Source: Timema cristinae
Lineage: Eukaryota; Arthropoda; Insecta; Phasmatodea; Timematidae
NCBI GenBank assembly: GCA_039000515.1
Contig: JBCFYV010000012.1
Coordinates: 117,725,849 to 117,789,848, forward strand
Length of the DNA: 64,000 nt
Direction of reading: 5' to 3'
The stretch's first letter is position 1; each line of letters begins with the position of its first letter. The notes beneath the pieces were generated by a model. It saw only the letters and a program-made list of their open reading frames with translations. It had not been told where the DNA came from and did not search any database. Positions 12,215 to 22,906 of the stretch are shown here, one piece after another. A program made the position numbers and the translations under genes.

Positions 12215-12375
12215 ATTTAAGTGAGTGTAAGGGAGTTAAGGGAGTTCGGAAAAACAGTTTAAAAACATCCGCAGTACACCTGACCGAGATTTTAGCCCCA
12301 ACCTTCACGTCACCTACAAACCAGACCAAACGAGACTGGTGCCTTAAGGCCCACCTGACCACTGTTACGCGTTCC
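12215..12375 (-). repeat. degraded tRNA-SINE
   Basis: Minus strand shows an A-box region (CCTTAAGGCACCAGTCTCG) and a decayed B box near 12290, then a family A-like body (CTTACACTCACTTAAATTAC). The stretch 11818-12214 before it holds nothing I recognise. Confidence 0.5.
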
Positions 12376-12449
12376 AACAATCATGTTGACATTATTTAAA
12401 CGATGATGGCCATTTTATTTAACTTTTCCGACAGTGTTTTATCGCTAAG

Positions 12450-12660
12450 CACGCAGACAAAGACGTCCATCTCGTATGGGTTATTTCACCATTGATGGGA
12501 GGTGTCCGGCTTAGAATCCCGGTTGGGTGCATCGGGGTGGATTTTTACGACCTAGTTCCAACCATCCCTTCACGCAAATGCGGGCAGCTCTCCTCTAAAC
12601 CCTACCTTCTCTCTCCTTAACACACGAGTGTAATGGTCACGTATCTCAATGTGGTCATCT
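12450..12660 (+). repeat. tRNA-SINE, second head type
   Basis: Head with B box TTAGAATCCCGGTTGGGTGC, body TTCCAACCATCCCTTCACGC and AAATGCGGGCAGCTCTCCTC. The shared tail is missing or decayed. Confidence 0.6.
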
Positions 12661-12852
12661 AACTCCATCAAAGGAACTATTGTCATTCATTGCAGGACAG
12701 CCAACCTTGAATGGCCAGTAGGTCAAGACGGGGACATTATAGAGCCATGTGTGTAGACACTTGTTAGTAGGTGTACGGTTAGTGTGCCTAGCTCTGACAA
12801 GGGTCCAAAACCTCGTGTAATGTGGAGCGTAACTGCTTGGAGGTCGAGTATT

Positions 12853-14045
12853 CACACCTGCTTCATCGCCAGCTTTGTAAATCAGTATCCCTGCTTCATT
12901 GCAAGCTTCATAAAGCATGTTTGATTCAAGGATTTGGCACATCTGCTTAATCGCCAGCTTTATAGAGCAATGTCTGTTTCTAGATTTCTGCACCCCTGCT
13001 TCAGTGCAAGCTTCATAAAGCAGTGTTTGATTCAAGGATTTGGGCACATCTGCTTCATCGCCAGCTTTAAAGAGCAATGTTTGTTTCTAGATTTCTGCAC
13101 ATCTGCTTCATCGCCAGCTTTATAGAGCAATGTCTGTTTCTAGGATTTCTGCATCCCTGCTTCAGTGCAAGCTTCATAAAGCAGTGTTTGATTCAAGGAT
13201 TAGGCACATCTGCTTCATCGCCAGCTTTATAGAGCAATGTCTGTTTATAGGATTTCTGCACATCTGCTACATCACCAGCTTTATAGAGCAATGTCTGTTC
13301 CTAGGATTTCTGCACATCTGCTTCATCGCCAGCTTTATAGAGCAATGTCTGTTCTAGGATTTCTGCACATCTGCTTCATCGCCAGCTTTATAGAGCAATG
13401 TTTGTTTCTAGGATTTCTGCACATCTGCTTCATCGCCAGCTTTATAGAGCAATGTCTGTTTCTAGGATTTCTGCACACCTGCTTCATCGCCAGCTTTATA
13501 GAGCAATGTCTGTTTCTAGGATTTGGGCACACCGCTTCATCGCCAGCTTTATAGAGCAATGTTTGATTCTAGGATACTGCACACCTGCTTCATCGCCAGC
13601 TTTATAGAGCAACGTTTGTTTCTAGGATTTGGACACACCTGCTTCATCGCTCATAAGCAGTGTTTGATTCAAGATGTGGCAACCTGCTTCATTGCAAGCT
13701 TCATAAGCATGTTTGATTCAGGTTGGGCACATCTGCTTCATCGCCAGCTTTATAGAGCAATGTCTGTTTCTAGGATTTCTGCACATCTGCTTCATCGCCA
13801 GCTTTATAGAGCAATGTCTGTTTCTAGGATTTCTGCACACCTGCTTCATCGCCAGCTTTATAGAGCAATGTCTGTTTCTAGGATTTGGGCACACCTGCTT
13901 CATCGCCAGCTTTATAGAGCAATGTCTGTTTCTAGGATTTCTGCACACCTGCTTCATCGCCAGCTTTATAGAGCAACTTTTGTTTCTAGGATTTGGACAC
14001 ACCTGCTTCATTGCCAGCTTTATAGAGCAATGTTTGTTTCCAGGA
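12853..14045 (+). repeat. minisatellite, ~54-bp unit, two subtypes
   Basis: About 22 copies. The main unit contains GCTTCATCGCCAGCTTTATA and GAGCAATGTCTGTTTCTAGG. A second subtype (GCTTCATTGCAAGCTTCATA, GTGTTTGATTCAAGG) is interspersed near both ends (12890-13060, 13150-13200, 13650-13720). Since 54 is a multiple of three, several frames on both strands stay open and look like 18-residue protein repeats. Frames break at indels and have no start or neighbour context, so I do not call a gene. Confidence 0.95.
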
Positions 14046-14194
14046 AAGGAGCAGATGCTAGAATCTCATCTGTATCTCAACATTGGTCGGCCTCCTTTCG
14101 CAGCCTGATCCGTGACGTCACCTGGAAAACAGGTGACGGCGGTAGCACTTGTTCCATCACTTGTTTCACGAATGTTAATAGTTTGTTTTTGTTC

Positions 14195-14450
14195 TGCTCC
14201 GCCGATTCGGTACGTCAATCATGTTACAATACACTGCGTTGTTTGGAGCCCAACCACCCGGCATTGCCATACGGTGGATTGACTTTTAGTATTCCGTGTC
14301 ACGCTGCCTCTAGGGCTATCCATGTGTAGGGAAATTTAGATTAAATGTACCCATATTTGTGAGTCGGGTAATGGAAAACAATTTAATTAGAACAATCTAT
14401 TGAACTGGCCAAGATTTAAACCCAAGCGTCTCCGTTTAAGTGAAACCCAG
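14195..14450 (-). repeat. degraded tRNA-SINE
   Basis: Minus strand holds a weak B box (TGGGTTTAAATCTTGGCC) and fragments of the family A body. The 5' head is mostly lost. 14046-14194 shows nothing recognisable. Confidence 0.45.
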
Positions 14451-14482
14451 ACAATATGTAGTATTAGGTTAAGTTAGTTAAG

Positions 14483-14484
14483 TC

Positions 14485-14526
<42 letters not shown>

Positions 14527-14771
14527 TAGCACCGCGTCTTACTACCCGTTCGGGTTGTACGCTTTAAGTACTAACTACGCTAATGGATTAGGAATTGGTA
14601 AGGTTGAATTAGAGGAAGTGAACCCACATTTGCGTGGAGGGAGAGTGGAAAACCATTTTAAGGGAAAAAAAACCAGTTCACCCGACCGAGATTCGAACCT
14701 CAATCTCCCCGTCCTCAGCAGTCTAGCTCAACACGACTAGCGCGTTAGCCAACTACGCCCCCGAGGCTGGT
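14483..14771 (-). repeat. SINE, family A, full length with (AAT)n tail
   Basis: Minus strand order: head with A box and B box (GAGGTTCGAATCTCGGTCGG), body (CCACTCTCCCTCCACGCAAA), tail CCCGAACGGGTAGTAAGACG then a trinucleotide run at 14488-14524. This is one of the best-preserved copies of the family. Confidence 0.9.
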
Positions 14772-14779
14772 TCTCTTGT

Positions 14780-15080
14780 TGTCCAATTAGTAAATATATG
14801 AGAGTTTGGCTGGAACGTCCTAGTTAACCTAGCTAGTTTGTAAGTCCTGTTATTCAATAGTAATTACCTAGGAACTAGGTGTGTGTGTGTTAATAGACGA
14901 ACTGCCCCAGGTTAAGCTAGTTTGTAAGTCCTGTTATTCAATTAATAATTACCTAGGAACTATGTGTGTATGTGTGTATGGTACTAGACGAACTGCCCTA
15001 GGTTAAGTTAGTTTGTAAGTCCTGTTGCCCAATCAGTAGATATTACGGATCTGGAACTGTCTGCGTGATATTAGATGTTA
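14780..15080 (-). repeat. tandem copies of the 87-bp repeat family
   Basis: Three to four diverged copies contain GGTTAAGTTAGTTTGTAAGT then CCTGTTATTCAATTA. This is the opposite strand of the unit at 5764-6088. Some copies carry GT-rich insertions. Confidence 0.75.
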
Positions 15081-15107
15081 CGTCTTGGGTTAAGTTTGTA
15101 TACTGAT

Positions 15108-15165
15108 ATAATCGGTCTGTTTAGAAAGTACAGGTTAAATATCCCAATTAAAAAACAAATCAACA
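15108..15165 (+). repeat. SINE tail fragment, family C/D type
   Basis: ATATAATCGGTCTGTTTAGA then AAGTACAGGTTAAATATCCC matches the 3' end shared by the SINEs at 45346 and 61446 (AAAGTGCACGTTAAATGCC). Confidence 0.5.
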
Positions 15166-15684
15166 CACACACCCATTCAAAAGTATCCATAGAGATAATA
15201 GTCTTGTTATTAAACTGGAATAATCGAACGATTAGAAAGTAATTAAAATATATATTACAGATTGAACGTCGAAATCAAGTGTCGATTCTTTCAAACAAAG
15301 CGATGCGAAGTTTCAATTCAAAGAGGTTTGAAGGAAGTTGTCTTTTTTTCTAGAAGTTGTCTCTACTCTCTGTCATAGCTTATCGTGTTACCTAACATTT
15401 AATTACCAACAGGAGATTGTTAAAAACAAAAATAAGCTACTTCCTGTTTCTCTAATCATTGTTGGCTTCGTTAAAACTCTCTAGGCCAGTGGTAGCCCCT
15501 TCTTTTTTTTGTTGTTGTTGATGTACCCCCAGATATAATAAATCTTCCACTTTGTACCCTCAAAGCGTTTGGTGCATAACGTAAGTTACACATATTCTAT
15601 GATCTACATATAAAATAATTAAAATAAATTAGAGCCTACATTACAAAAAATATATTAGATAATAAAGTTTTAAATGAGAAATAT

Positions 15685-16120
15685 ATGTGTGTTTACCGGA
15701 AACTCAGAGCCCAAACTTCCCATACAGTTTGTTTGAACCAAAACTAATACACAATCTCTACAGACTTACATCCTGAAAACTATGGTAATACCATTAAATG
15801 GTGTTCAAAGTTGCGTCGAACAGCGCAGTGAAAGCAAAGCCGTTAAAGCGTGCGTGTACAATAAGTAGGGGCTAGGCGCGCGGCACTGCACATGTAATAA
15901 TGACAAGCTGTTTGGTGACACGTGCCTAACTACTATGCAACCTGTTGTACACGCATGCTTGCACAGCTTTGCTCTCCCTGCACTGTGAGTCGAAACTTTG
16001 AACACAATTTAATGGTACTAGCATTTTTTTTTCCTGATGTAAGTGTATAAGGATTTTGTATTATTTTTGGTTCAAACAAACTATATGTGCAGTTTGGGCG
16101 TTGAGTTTCTGAACACCCTG
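15685..16120. mobile_element. foldback element with ~150-bp inverted repeats
   Basis: Left arm 15685-15840 and right arm 15965-16120 are imperfect inverted repeats. Shared blocks include GTTTGTTTGAACCAAAA, ACTTACATC and GTACCATTAAAT or GTAATACCATTAAAT. The outer end reads CAGGGTGTTCAGAAACTCAA on the complemented right arm. It has no coding capacity and looks like a MITE with very long arms. Confidence 0.75.
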
Positions 16121-16282
16121 TATATTAGGGATGTGTCGAATCCTTTTTTCCTTGAATACGTATCTTAAAATTTCTTTAGAAGCTCAAATAAAAATTCGAA
16201 TCCTCAAATCTTTTTTTAAACGCATAATTTTATTTAAAGTGAAAATATTTAAGACTTAATTAAAAGAAAAAAATGTTAATTG

Positions 16283-16385
16283 CTTCGGTGTCCGCGTGGT
16301 CTAACGCGCTACTCTCGCAATAGACTAGACTGCTGATGACGGGGAGATCGAGAGGTTTGAATCTTGATCGGCATTTATAACATTC
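16283..16385 (+). repeat. SINE family A head, truncated
   Basis: CTTCGGTGTCCGCGTGGTCT starts the head, and AGGTTTGAATCTTGATCGGC is the B box region. The body and tail are missing. A hAT-like terminus (TAGGGATGTGTCGAATCC) lies just upstream at about 16128. Confidence 0.7.
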
Positions 16386-16889
16386 CTTTACGTTGTGCGC
16401 CATTTATAACATTATGCTATTATGTTGATGATAACTGCCCCGTGTTTGGGAGATATTTATAACCTTTGAAATAATACACAATTATTAGGTTAGATGTGAT
16501 TTTATTTTAACATCACTATTGTCTTGATCGTAAAACTGATCATGTCGTTAACAATTTCGAGACGCGACTGATAATGATAACACGACCGTACGTATCGAAG
16601 GCTTGAGTGACTGACACAGTCACAGTCAGGGTGCTATCAGAAATCCTGGAGAGCGAAGATATTTCCCTTCAAGTTGGCGCATGTCGAGATTTGTTAGGTT
16701 CAATTAAAGCCTTTCGCTTGTTGTGTTGATAATTCCAATCATTGTCTCCCAGAGATAATATCACACGTCCGTGATAACAAAACGAAATCACACTTACCTG
16801 GGGATAGGACGGAAGTCTCGCAAAACATTTGGCAAAGCCAGAGAAGTGACAATTCCTTCAGCAATTATTTTAAAATGTTGTGTTTTTAT
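16386..16889. other. gene-free DNA
   Basis: No gene or repeat recognised. Confidence 0.4.
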
Positions 16890-17130
16890 TTACACCGTGT
16901 CTCACTATTTGTTCGTCTGAGTTTTAGTACTTTAATATGTTAGGTATGAGGAAGGTTGCATTTAGAGTAAACGTACCCGCATTTACTTATAAGGAGAATA
17001 TAAAATCATTTAGAAAAACCCACCATCAATACGACCAACCAGGTTTCGAACCCCGAACTCCCCATCATCGACAGTACTGTATATTGCAAGTGTCACGCCT
17101 TACACCATATGGCCACAGAAGCGGGTTACG
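16890..17130 (-). repeat. SINE family A, diverged
   Basis: Minus strand: CCGCTTCTGTGGCCATATGG starts the head, the B box region is GGGGTTCGAAACCTGG, and the body and a decayed tail (AGTGAGACACGGTG) follow. Confidence 0.75.
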
Positions 17131-17355
17131 GATGCTGTTTACGTTATTTATTCAGTATATAAACTTATAACTAAATATTGACGGCAAATATCACGGATTG
17201 ACTAGAAAAGTACAGTCAAATTTTTATATGAAGAACCTTTTAATAAATAGAAACAAATATTTTTGCAGTCAACGTTGATAAATTAACAATTCACTATTAG
17301 TGTTATTTTAAAGGTGTTGATAGTAGGCCTATCTAACAAAATATGTGACAAACGA

Positions 17356-17655
17356 ACAAATCCTAAGAAGAGTGGGTGAGAAGAGAACCATTTTGGATGT
17401 GACTCACCAATAAACTGGACCAGACACATCCTTAGGAAGAACTCTCTTCTGCATGACGTCATAGAAGGAAAGGTTGAGGGAAGAAAGAGATTAGGAAGGA
17501 GGAGGATTCAAAAATATCGGATGACTTGAAGTAAAGAAGAAAATTCTGGGAGCTGAAGTAGAAGGCAGAGGACAGGGTGCATTGAAGGTTTATGTTCACT
17601 GACAAAAGGAATGGACCTGTCGTAAGACAGAACATCTAATAATAATAAAAGTAAT
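17356..17655 (+). pseudogene. non-LTR reverse transcriptase, C-terminal fragment
   Basis: Decayed coding remnant of the last ~90 residues of a non-LTR retrotransposon ORF. Frame-broken translation shows GEKRTILDVTHQ, then WTRHILRKNSLLHDVIEGKV, then GRRRIQKYRMT, and finally DKRNGPVVRQN. This block (LNWIGHILRRN...) is typical of insect-type reverse transcriptase C-termini. It ends in (AATAAT)n, the expected 3' tail. It is a diverged sister of the fragment at 19050-20533 but lacks the tandem amplification. Confidence 0.8.
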
Positions 17656-17810
17656 AATAATAACCAAAATTGCTGCAGATACATGATTTAGCGTATGAAT
17701 ACGGAAAGTGTATCTAATAGCTTTTCTGTCAAATAAGGTTCTTCCTATGTAATTGAACTGTAGCTACTACCCTTACCCCCCTCCCCTCAATCCCTCCTCT
17801 TGCCATCAGC

Positions 17811-17846
<36 letters not shown>

Positions 17847-18084
17847 TTAATAGCTCAACTGCTTACGCCTGAAGTTACACCTCACCTACACCCGCATCAC
17901 GCGAGAGAGCTTTAACCTAAAGCTTGATTCACGGTCGCCCAAAATCAAGAACAGAAACTGTTCAAGTGTCGCAGCAATCAACATGATAGCAGAAATATAT
18001 GCCGACCCATAATGCTTTGCAACATAAACTTAAATCAGATAATAACTATCATGTTTTTCTGAATGGATAAATAGATATTTTAGA
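17656..18084. other. gene-free DNA with CA microsatellite
   Basis: A (CA)n run lies at about 17813-17844. Otherwise nothing recognised. Confidence 0.5.
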
Positions 18085-18395
18085 TTATGCTTTGACTCCG
18101 CACAGACCAATGCGGATTCTGGGGTAAAGTGTCAGACCTCTGTGCAGGGGGTCCGGGTTCAATCCTCGGTCCCGGCACAGATTTATCTGATCACCAAACC
18201 CTCCCTTCACCTCTGACAAGACGTGTATTAATCACAACTTGTGAATGTGGGGAATGACAGGCCTCCACCGTGGTTTGGATTCCACGTTAAACTGTAGGTC
18301 CTCCATTTCATCTCACAATCACCCTACCATTACATGTTAGCGTAAGTATGTATAACCCGAACGGGTAGTAAGACGCGGTGATGATGATAATAGCT
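18085..18395 (+). repeat. SINE, family B, near full length
   Basis: Head with B box GGGTTCAATCCTCGGTCCCG, body CAGATTTATCTGATCACCAA, GAATGTGGGGAATGACAGGC and CCACGTTAAACTGTAGGTCC, then the tail CCCGAACGGGTAGTAAGACG. The body is unrelated to family A, but the last ~40 bases are the same. It is the most complete family B copy in the window. Confidence 0.85.
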
Positions 18396-18427
18396 TTTGA
18401 TACATATTATCGATACCCATATAATAA

Positions 18428-18680
18428 CGTCGACCCCGGTGGTCGTGAGGTAAAATGCTCATCTCTAAACTCACTGCACGTCAATTCAAATCCAGCCGAG
18501 GTCAACACTGATTTTTATTGAGGGATGAAAACGGGTAATACGACTTTCTTTGGATAGGAAGTAAAACCTTTGGTCCAGTGTCGATTGTGACACCTAAAAT
18601 TTACGTAAAAAGTGCTTGAGATCCTTTTACCAGCAAAATTTGTAAAATCAATCTCACTCTTTCACAGAAATTCAGTGCAG
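18428..18680 (+). repeat. SINE, family C
   Basis: Head CCGGTGGTCGTGAGGTAAAA, B-box-like TCAATTCAAATCCAGCCGAG. The body GGTCCAGTGTCGATTGTGAC and AAGTGCTTGAGATCCTTTTA also occurs in the copy at 45346-45649. Confidence 0.7.
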
Positions 18681-18816
18681 AAGGCAACGGGAAATCACAG
18701 AACCTAGCCACAACTTAAAAACAACTTCCCTACTATATATACTTTCTCCCAGATGGAGAGGATGGGTGACCCTAACCAGTCATAAGCCTTAGTGGGTATT
18801 CTTCAATAGGTAGAGA

Positions 18817-18987
18817 ATGTGGGGAATGCCAGGCCTCCACCGTGGTTCGGATTCCACGTTAAACTGTAGGTCCTCCATTTCATCTCACAATCACCCTACC
18901 ATTACATGTTAGCGTAAGTGCGTATAACCCAAATGGGTAGTAAGACGCGGTGCTAATAATAATAATAGTAATAATAATAATAATTCA
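18817..18987 (+). repeat. SINE family B, 5'-truncated
   Basis: Begins inside the B body (GAATGTGGGGAATGCCAGGC), runs through CCACGTTAAACTGTAGGTCC and the common tail GGGTAGTAAGACGCGGTGCT, and ends in (AAT)n. Confidence 0.85.
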
Positions 18988-19049
18988 ATAGATAGACGAG
19001 TAAGTGCATCAAATAGATCTCCGGGCTGCAAATTCTCACTCTATAGATA

Positions 19050-20533
19050 GAAGTATATAATTCCGTAAGGACTCTCAAGAGGAAAGAAAATAAATATATG
19101 AAGAGCTTTGAAATGTGGTGCTGGAGAAGACTTGAGAAGTTCAGGTGGACAGACAAGGTGATAAATGAAGTCCTAAGAAGAATGGGTGAGAAGATCAGGT
19201 GGACAGACAAGGTGATAAATGAAGTCTTAAGAAGAATGGGTGAGAAGATCAGGTGGACAGACAAGGTGATAAATGAAGTCCTAAGAAGAATGGGTGAGAA
19301 GATCAGGTGGACAGACAAGGTGATAAATGAAGTCCTAAGAAGAATGGGTGAGAAGATCAGGTGGACAGACAAGGTGATAAATGAAGTCCTAAGAAGAATG
19401 GGTGAGAAGATCAGGTGGACAGACAAGGTGATAAATGAAGTCCTAAGAAGAATGGGTGAGAAGATCAGGTGGACAGACAAGGTGATAAATGAAGTCCTAA
19501 GAAGAATGGGTGAGAAGATCAGGTGGACAGACAAGGTGATAAATGAAGTCCTAAGAAGAATGGGTGAGAAGATCAGGTGGACAGACAAGGTGATAAATGA
19601 AGTCCTAAGAAGAATGGGTGAGAAGATCAGGTGGACAGACAAGGTGATAAATGAAGTCCTAAGAAGAATGGGTGAGAAGATCAGGTGGACAGACAAGGTG
19701 ATAAATGAAGTCCTAAGAAGAGTAGTGAGAAGATCAGGTGGACAGACAAGGTGATAAATGAAGTCCTAAGAAGAGTAGTGAGAAGATCAGGTGGACAGAC
19801 AAGGTGATAAATGAAGTCCTAAGAAGAGTGGGTGAGAAGATCAGGTGGACAGACAAGGTGATAAATGAAGTCCTAAGAAGAGTAGTGAGAAGATCAGGTG
19901 GACAGACAAGGTGATAAATGAAGTCCTAAGAAGAATGGCTGAGAAGATCAGGTGGACAGACAAGGTGATAAATGAAGTCCTAAGAAGAGTAGTGAGAAGA
20001 TCAGGTGGACAGACAAGGTGATAAATGAAGTCTTAAGAAGAGTGGGTGAGAAGATCAGGTGGACAGCCAAGGTGATAAATGAAGTCCTAAGAAGAATGGC
20101 TGAGAAGATCAGGTGGACAGACAAGGTGATAAATGAAGTCCTAAGAAGAGTAGTGAGAAGATCAGGTGGACAGACAAGGTGATAAATGAAGTCTTAAGAA
20201 GAGTGGGTGAGAAGATCAGGTGGACAGACAAGGTGATAAATGAAGTCTTAAGAAGAGTGGGTGAGAAGAGAACCATTTTGGATGCGATTCTTCAGTACAG
20301 ATTAAACTGGATAGAACATATCCTTAGGAGAACTGTCTTCTGCACGACGTCATAGATGGAAAGGTTGAGGAAAAGGAGCTTAGGAAAGAGGAGAATTCAA
20401 ATAGTGAATGACTTGAAGGAAAGAAGAAAATGCTGTGAGCTGAAGGAGGAGGTAGAGGACAGGGCGCATTGGAGGTCTAAGGTCATTGACAAAAGGAATG
20501 GACCTGTCGTGAGACAGAACGCATAATAATAAT
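19050..20533 (+). pseudogene. non-LTR reverse transcriptase C-terminus with internal minisatellite
   Basis: A 5'-truncated, decayed retrotransposon 3' end. Just before the array a frame reads KSFEMWCWRRLEKFRWTDKV, the well-known region that follows the palm domain in this reverse transcriptase group. The array repeats RWTDKVINEVLRRMGEKI. After it (20246-20525) the normal C-terminus resumes: EKRTILDAILQYRLNWIEHI, then KRRIQIVNDLKERRKCCELK, then DKRNGPVVRQN, followed by (ATA)n. The gene is non-functional: the catalytic part is missing and stops are present (one near 20352). A single-copy relative is at 17356-17655. Confidence 0.85.
19140..20262 (+). repeat. minisatellite, 54-bp unit, from reverse transcriptase coding DNA
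   Basis: About 21 copies of a 54-base (18-codon) unit containing AGGTGGACAGACAAGGTGAT and AAATGAAGTCCTAAGAAG. Units 1-11 are almost identical and keep the reverse transcriptase frame open. From about 19720 several units have a 53-base GTAGTGAG variant that shifts frame. The unit is a tandemly amplified internal codon block of the element that contains it. Confidence 0.95.
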
Positions 20534-20914
20534 GATGTTAATATTCAGTTTTAAATGGCGGGTCTTGTCAAAGTCGCGGTATGGTGGGTAATGGTTCATT
20601 TTTACATATATCAAGCTCAGAGACAAGGGTAGAATAAAATTATTCCTCTAAGTTACATTCAATCATCTAGAAAGCCCCTTTAAGTTATATCCTCTGTAGT
20701 AAACATGAAGTCAAGGCCACACCTGTTTATGCCTGGACTTGGACCCGAGCCATATATGTTATGTCAGACTCTTTATCCCGGGTCCTGCCCAAGGAGGGGA
20801 CATGGACGCAAAAAATGTGTCCAATAAAAAAAACTTCGAATCAATTTTAGCGCGAAAATTTGCAACGATTCATTAGTCAAATAAAATAACAGTATATAAA
20901 AAAACTCTATGGTG
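20534..20914. other. gene-free DNA
   Basis: No gene or repeat recognised. Confidence 0.4.
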
Positions 20915-21210
20915 TCAACAAACAATCGAGCCATACCGATCGAGTAGCCACCGTATGTTGGCGAAAATAATTCCATCTTCTGTGGATAGAGGGTGTCATT
21001 TGGTCAGCACAACGAATCCTCCAGCTGTTAATCTCAGTTTTCTAGACCGGAGCTGAAACATTTTTCATCTAAGTAGCTCCTCATTTGTCCTTAAGAGGCT
21101 GAGTTGACCTCGTTCCAGACCCAATGCTTCACATAAGCTCCAGGGATTGAACCAGGGACCTCTGGGTATATATCCAGGAACTCTGAACACTAGACCACAG
21201 AAGATGTAAA
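20915..21210 (-). repeat. SINE, family E
   Basis: Minus strand head: TTCTGTGGTCTAGTGTTCAG (A box) and CCCTGGTTCAATCCCTGGAG (B box). The 3' part (TCTAGAAAACTGAGATTAAC complemented region, and a TGTTGGCG motif) recurs at 57640-57800. Confidence 0.65.
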
Positions 21211-21505
21211 AATAACACCAATAAAATGGGAAAATATTATCAATGTTGACAACAATAAATGTGTTTGTATATTATAAAAAGCCCTTCCAAACCCCACCGC
21301 CATATATGTGAACGTTGCCCTATTTATGGGATCTAAAAAACTTTAATTTTTATTTTGTTTTCGATGGAAATGCTATTTTAAAGAACCCCTAAGGGTTGGA
21401 GAATATTATTGTTTCGTTTATGACTTGTTAAAATATGTCTGTAAATAGAGATTAAGAAAGATAAATAAATCACTTAAGAAAGAAAGAAAAGCCCTTCCCC
21501 CATTG
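21211..21505. other. gene-free DNA
   Basis: Nothing recognised besides AT-rich sequence. Confidence 0.35.
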
Positions 21506-21513
21506 GATATGGT

Positions 21514-22115
21514 CAGAGATAGGTAAATTCGCTTTTGCGAAAAACGCGAAAAACAATAAAAGGGTCGAAAATAGGGTATTTATAAGTTTTCTTTGCGTTT
21601 CATGTCATTTTAAAGTGTTTAAAGTGATTTTTATTTCGCGAATTAACGCGAAAAACGTGATTTTGAGAGTATTTTAGCTAAATTATTCTATTTAGCGAAA
21701 TAGACGCGAATTTCCTGAAAATGCTGTGCATTTAAATAAAATGCTGTGCATTTAAATAAATGCTGAGAATTTCTATAAAACGATGTTTTTCAGCGGAAAT
21801 AAGTGATTAAAAAATCATTGAGTTTCACTCATCTGTGTGCTTCATCTCGGGTTATACTTGCATCCTGTGCCTTCCACAGCCCATCCGGCTAATCGCCACA
21901 TTCCGTTAGTCTTTGCTTAGCAACCAGCCCCCCCCCCCCCCCCTTCCGCTAATACTTACGAAAGACCAACCTCTGTCTTGACGCGACAACACTTTCTCTT
22001 GAAAGACATTTTTACCTATTTTGCTACAAAATGCTAAATTATGCCACAAAACGCTAAATTTCCAATAATTAATGCTAAAAAAACTTAAAATTAATGCTAT
22101 TTTACCCTATCTCTA
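21514..22115. mobile_element. non-autonomous hAT element with perfect 8-bp target duplication
   Basis: Flanked by identical octamers GATATGGT at 21506-21513 and 22116-22123. Ends CAGAGATAGGTAAATTCGC and, complemented, TAGAGATAGGGTAAAATAGC are imperfect inverted repeats. The 602-bp interior has repeated GCGAAAAACGCG motifs and a C run, but no open frame. The size of the duplication and the ends point to the hAT superfamily. Confidence 0.85.
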
Positions 22116-22540
22116 GATATGGTTGATCCTTGGTGGAGGGGATCAAACATTCCTGAGTACTTCTGAGGCCATCGTCCCCGGGACTCGACTCCAGGGGGAA
22201 TGCCCAGGACACGTATGTGTATGTGAGTGATGGCGGGACGTCTACGTACCTACACGTATAATATTCAATTGTTTCTTTACTTGTCGATTGTTTTTGTATT
22301 TCTATATATTTCTACTCTTCATCCTCTCTCCCCCCCATTTTTTCCAAGGGGGATGGATTGATTGTGTGTCCGTGATTGTTATTTATATTTTAAGGCCAAG
22401 GTAGGTCTATATGTGAGATGGGGTGGGTTTTTGATAACATTTACCGCCCTTACCCAAAATAATATGAGTTAATTAATCAGCCTGCGATGACGACAAATAT
22501 CTACTGTGTTATAAAAACATACTGTAGCGCTGCTGGCAAG
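22116..22540. other. gene-free DNA
   Basis: No gene or repeat recognised. Confidence 0.35.
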
Positions 22541-22800
22541 GTCGTAGTCAGGGGAGTTTTGAGGGTTTAAACCCCCCCCCCCCCCCCAATGTTTATGGCC
22601 AAAATATATATGTTTTTCTTTATGGTTCAAACCATATCAAAATTAAGATACAAGTACAAATTAGGGGGCTGTGTTACCATAAAAAGAACACTTCAGAGAG
22701 TTTCTAGAACTGTTTATAATTTAGAATTTTTCAAGCCTCCAGCAATTGGGGCAGTTGCCCAGAACCCCCTCCCCCCCCCCCCCCTGAAATTATTGGCTGG
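22541..22800. mobile_element. probable decayed hAT-like fragment with C-runs
   Basis: Opens with AGTCAGGGGAGTTTTGAGGG before a 17-base C run (about 22571) and closes before GGCTGGCTGAGG with another C run at about 22771-22784. Such Gn/Cn-rich ends accompany hAT-like elements elsewhere in this window. Termini are not clear. Confidence 0.3.
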
Positions 22801-22861
22801 CTGAGGCCTTGTCTGTGTGGCTAGTGTTTGCTGTTATTACAATGTGTATGTATATGTACTT

Positions 22862-22870
<9 letters not shown>

Positions 22871-22904
<34 letters not shown>
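22871..22904. repeat. (TA)n microsatellite
   Basis: About 17 TA dinucleotides, preceded by a short CA run. Confidence 0.9.

Positions 22905-22906
<2 letters not shown>

Noticed and set aside
12934..14329. Open frames of up to 268 codons on both strands with 18-residue repeats
   Set aside because: The 54-bp minisatellite keeps several frames open on both strands at once. Indels move the frame between units.
18953..19696. Reverse open frame of 247 codons with a repeated SVHLIFSPILLRTSFITL
   Set aside because: It is the antisense of the LINE-derived 54-bp array. The plus-strand frame matches known reverse transcriptase motifs.
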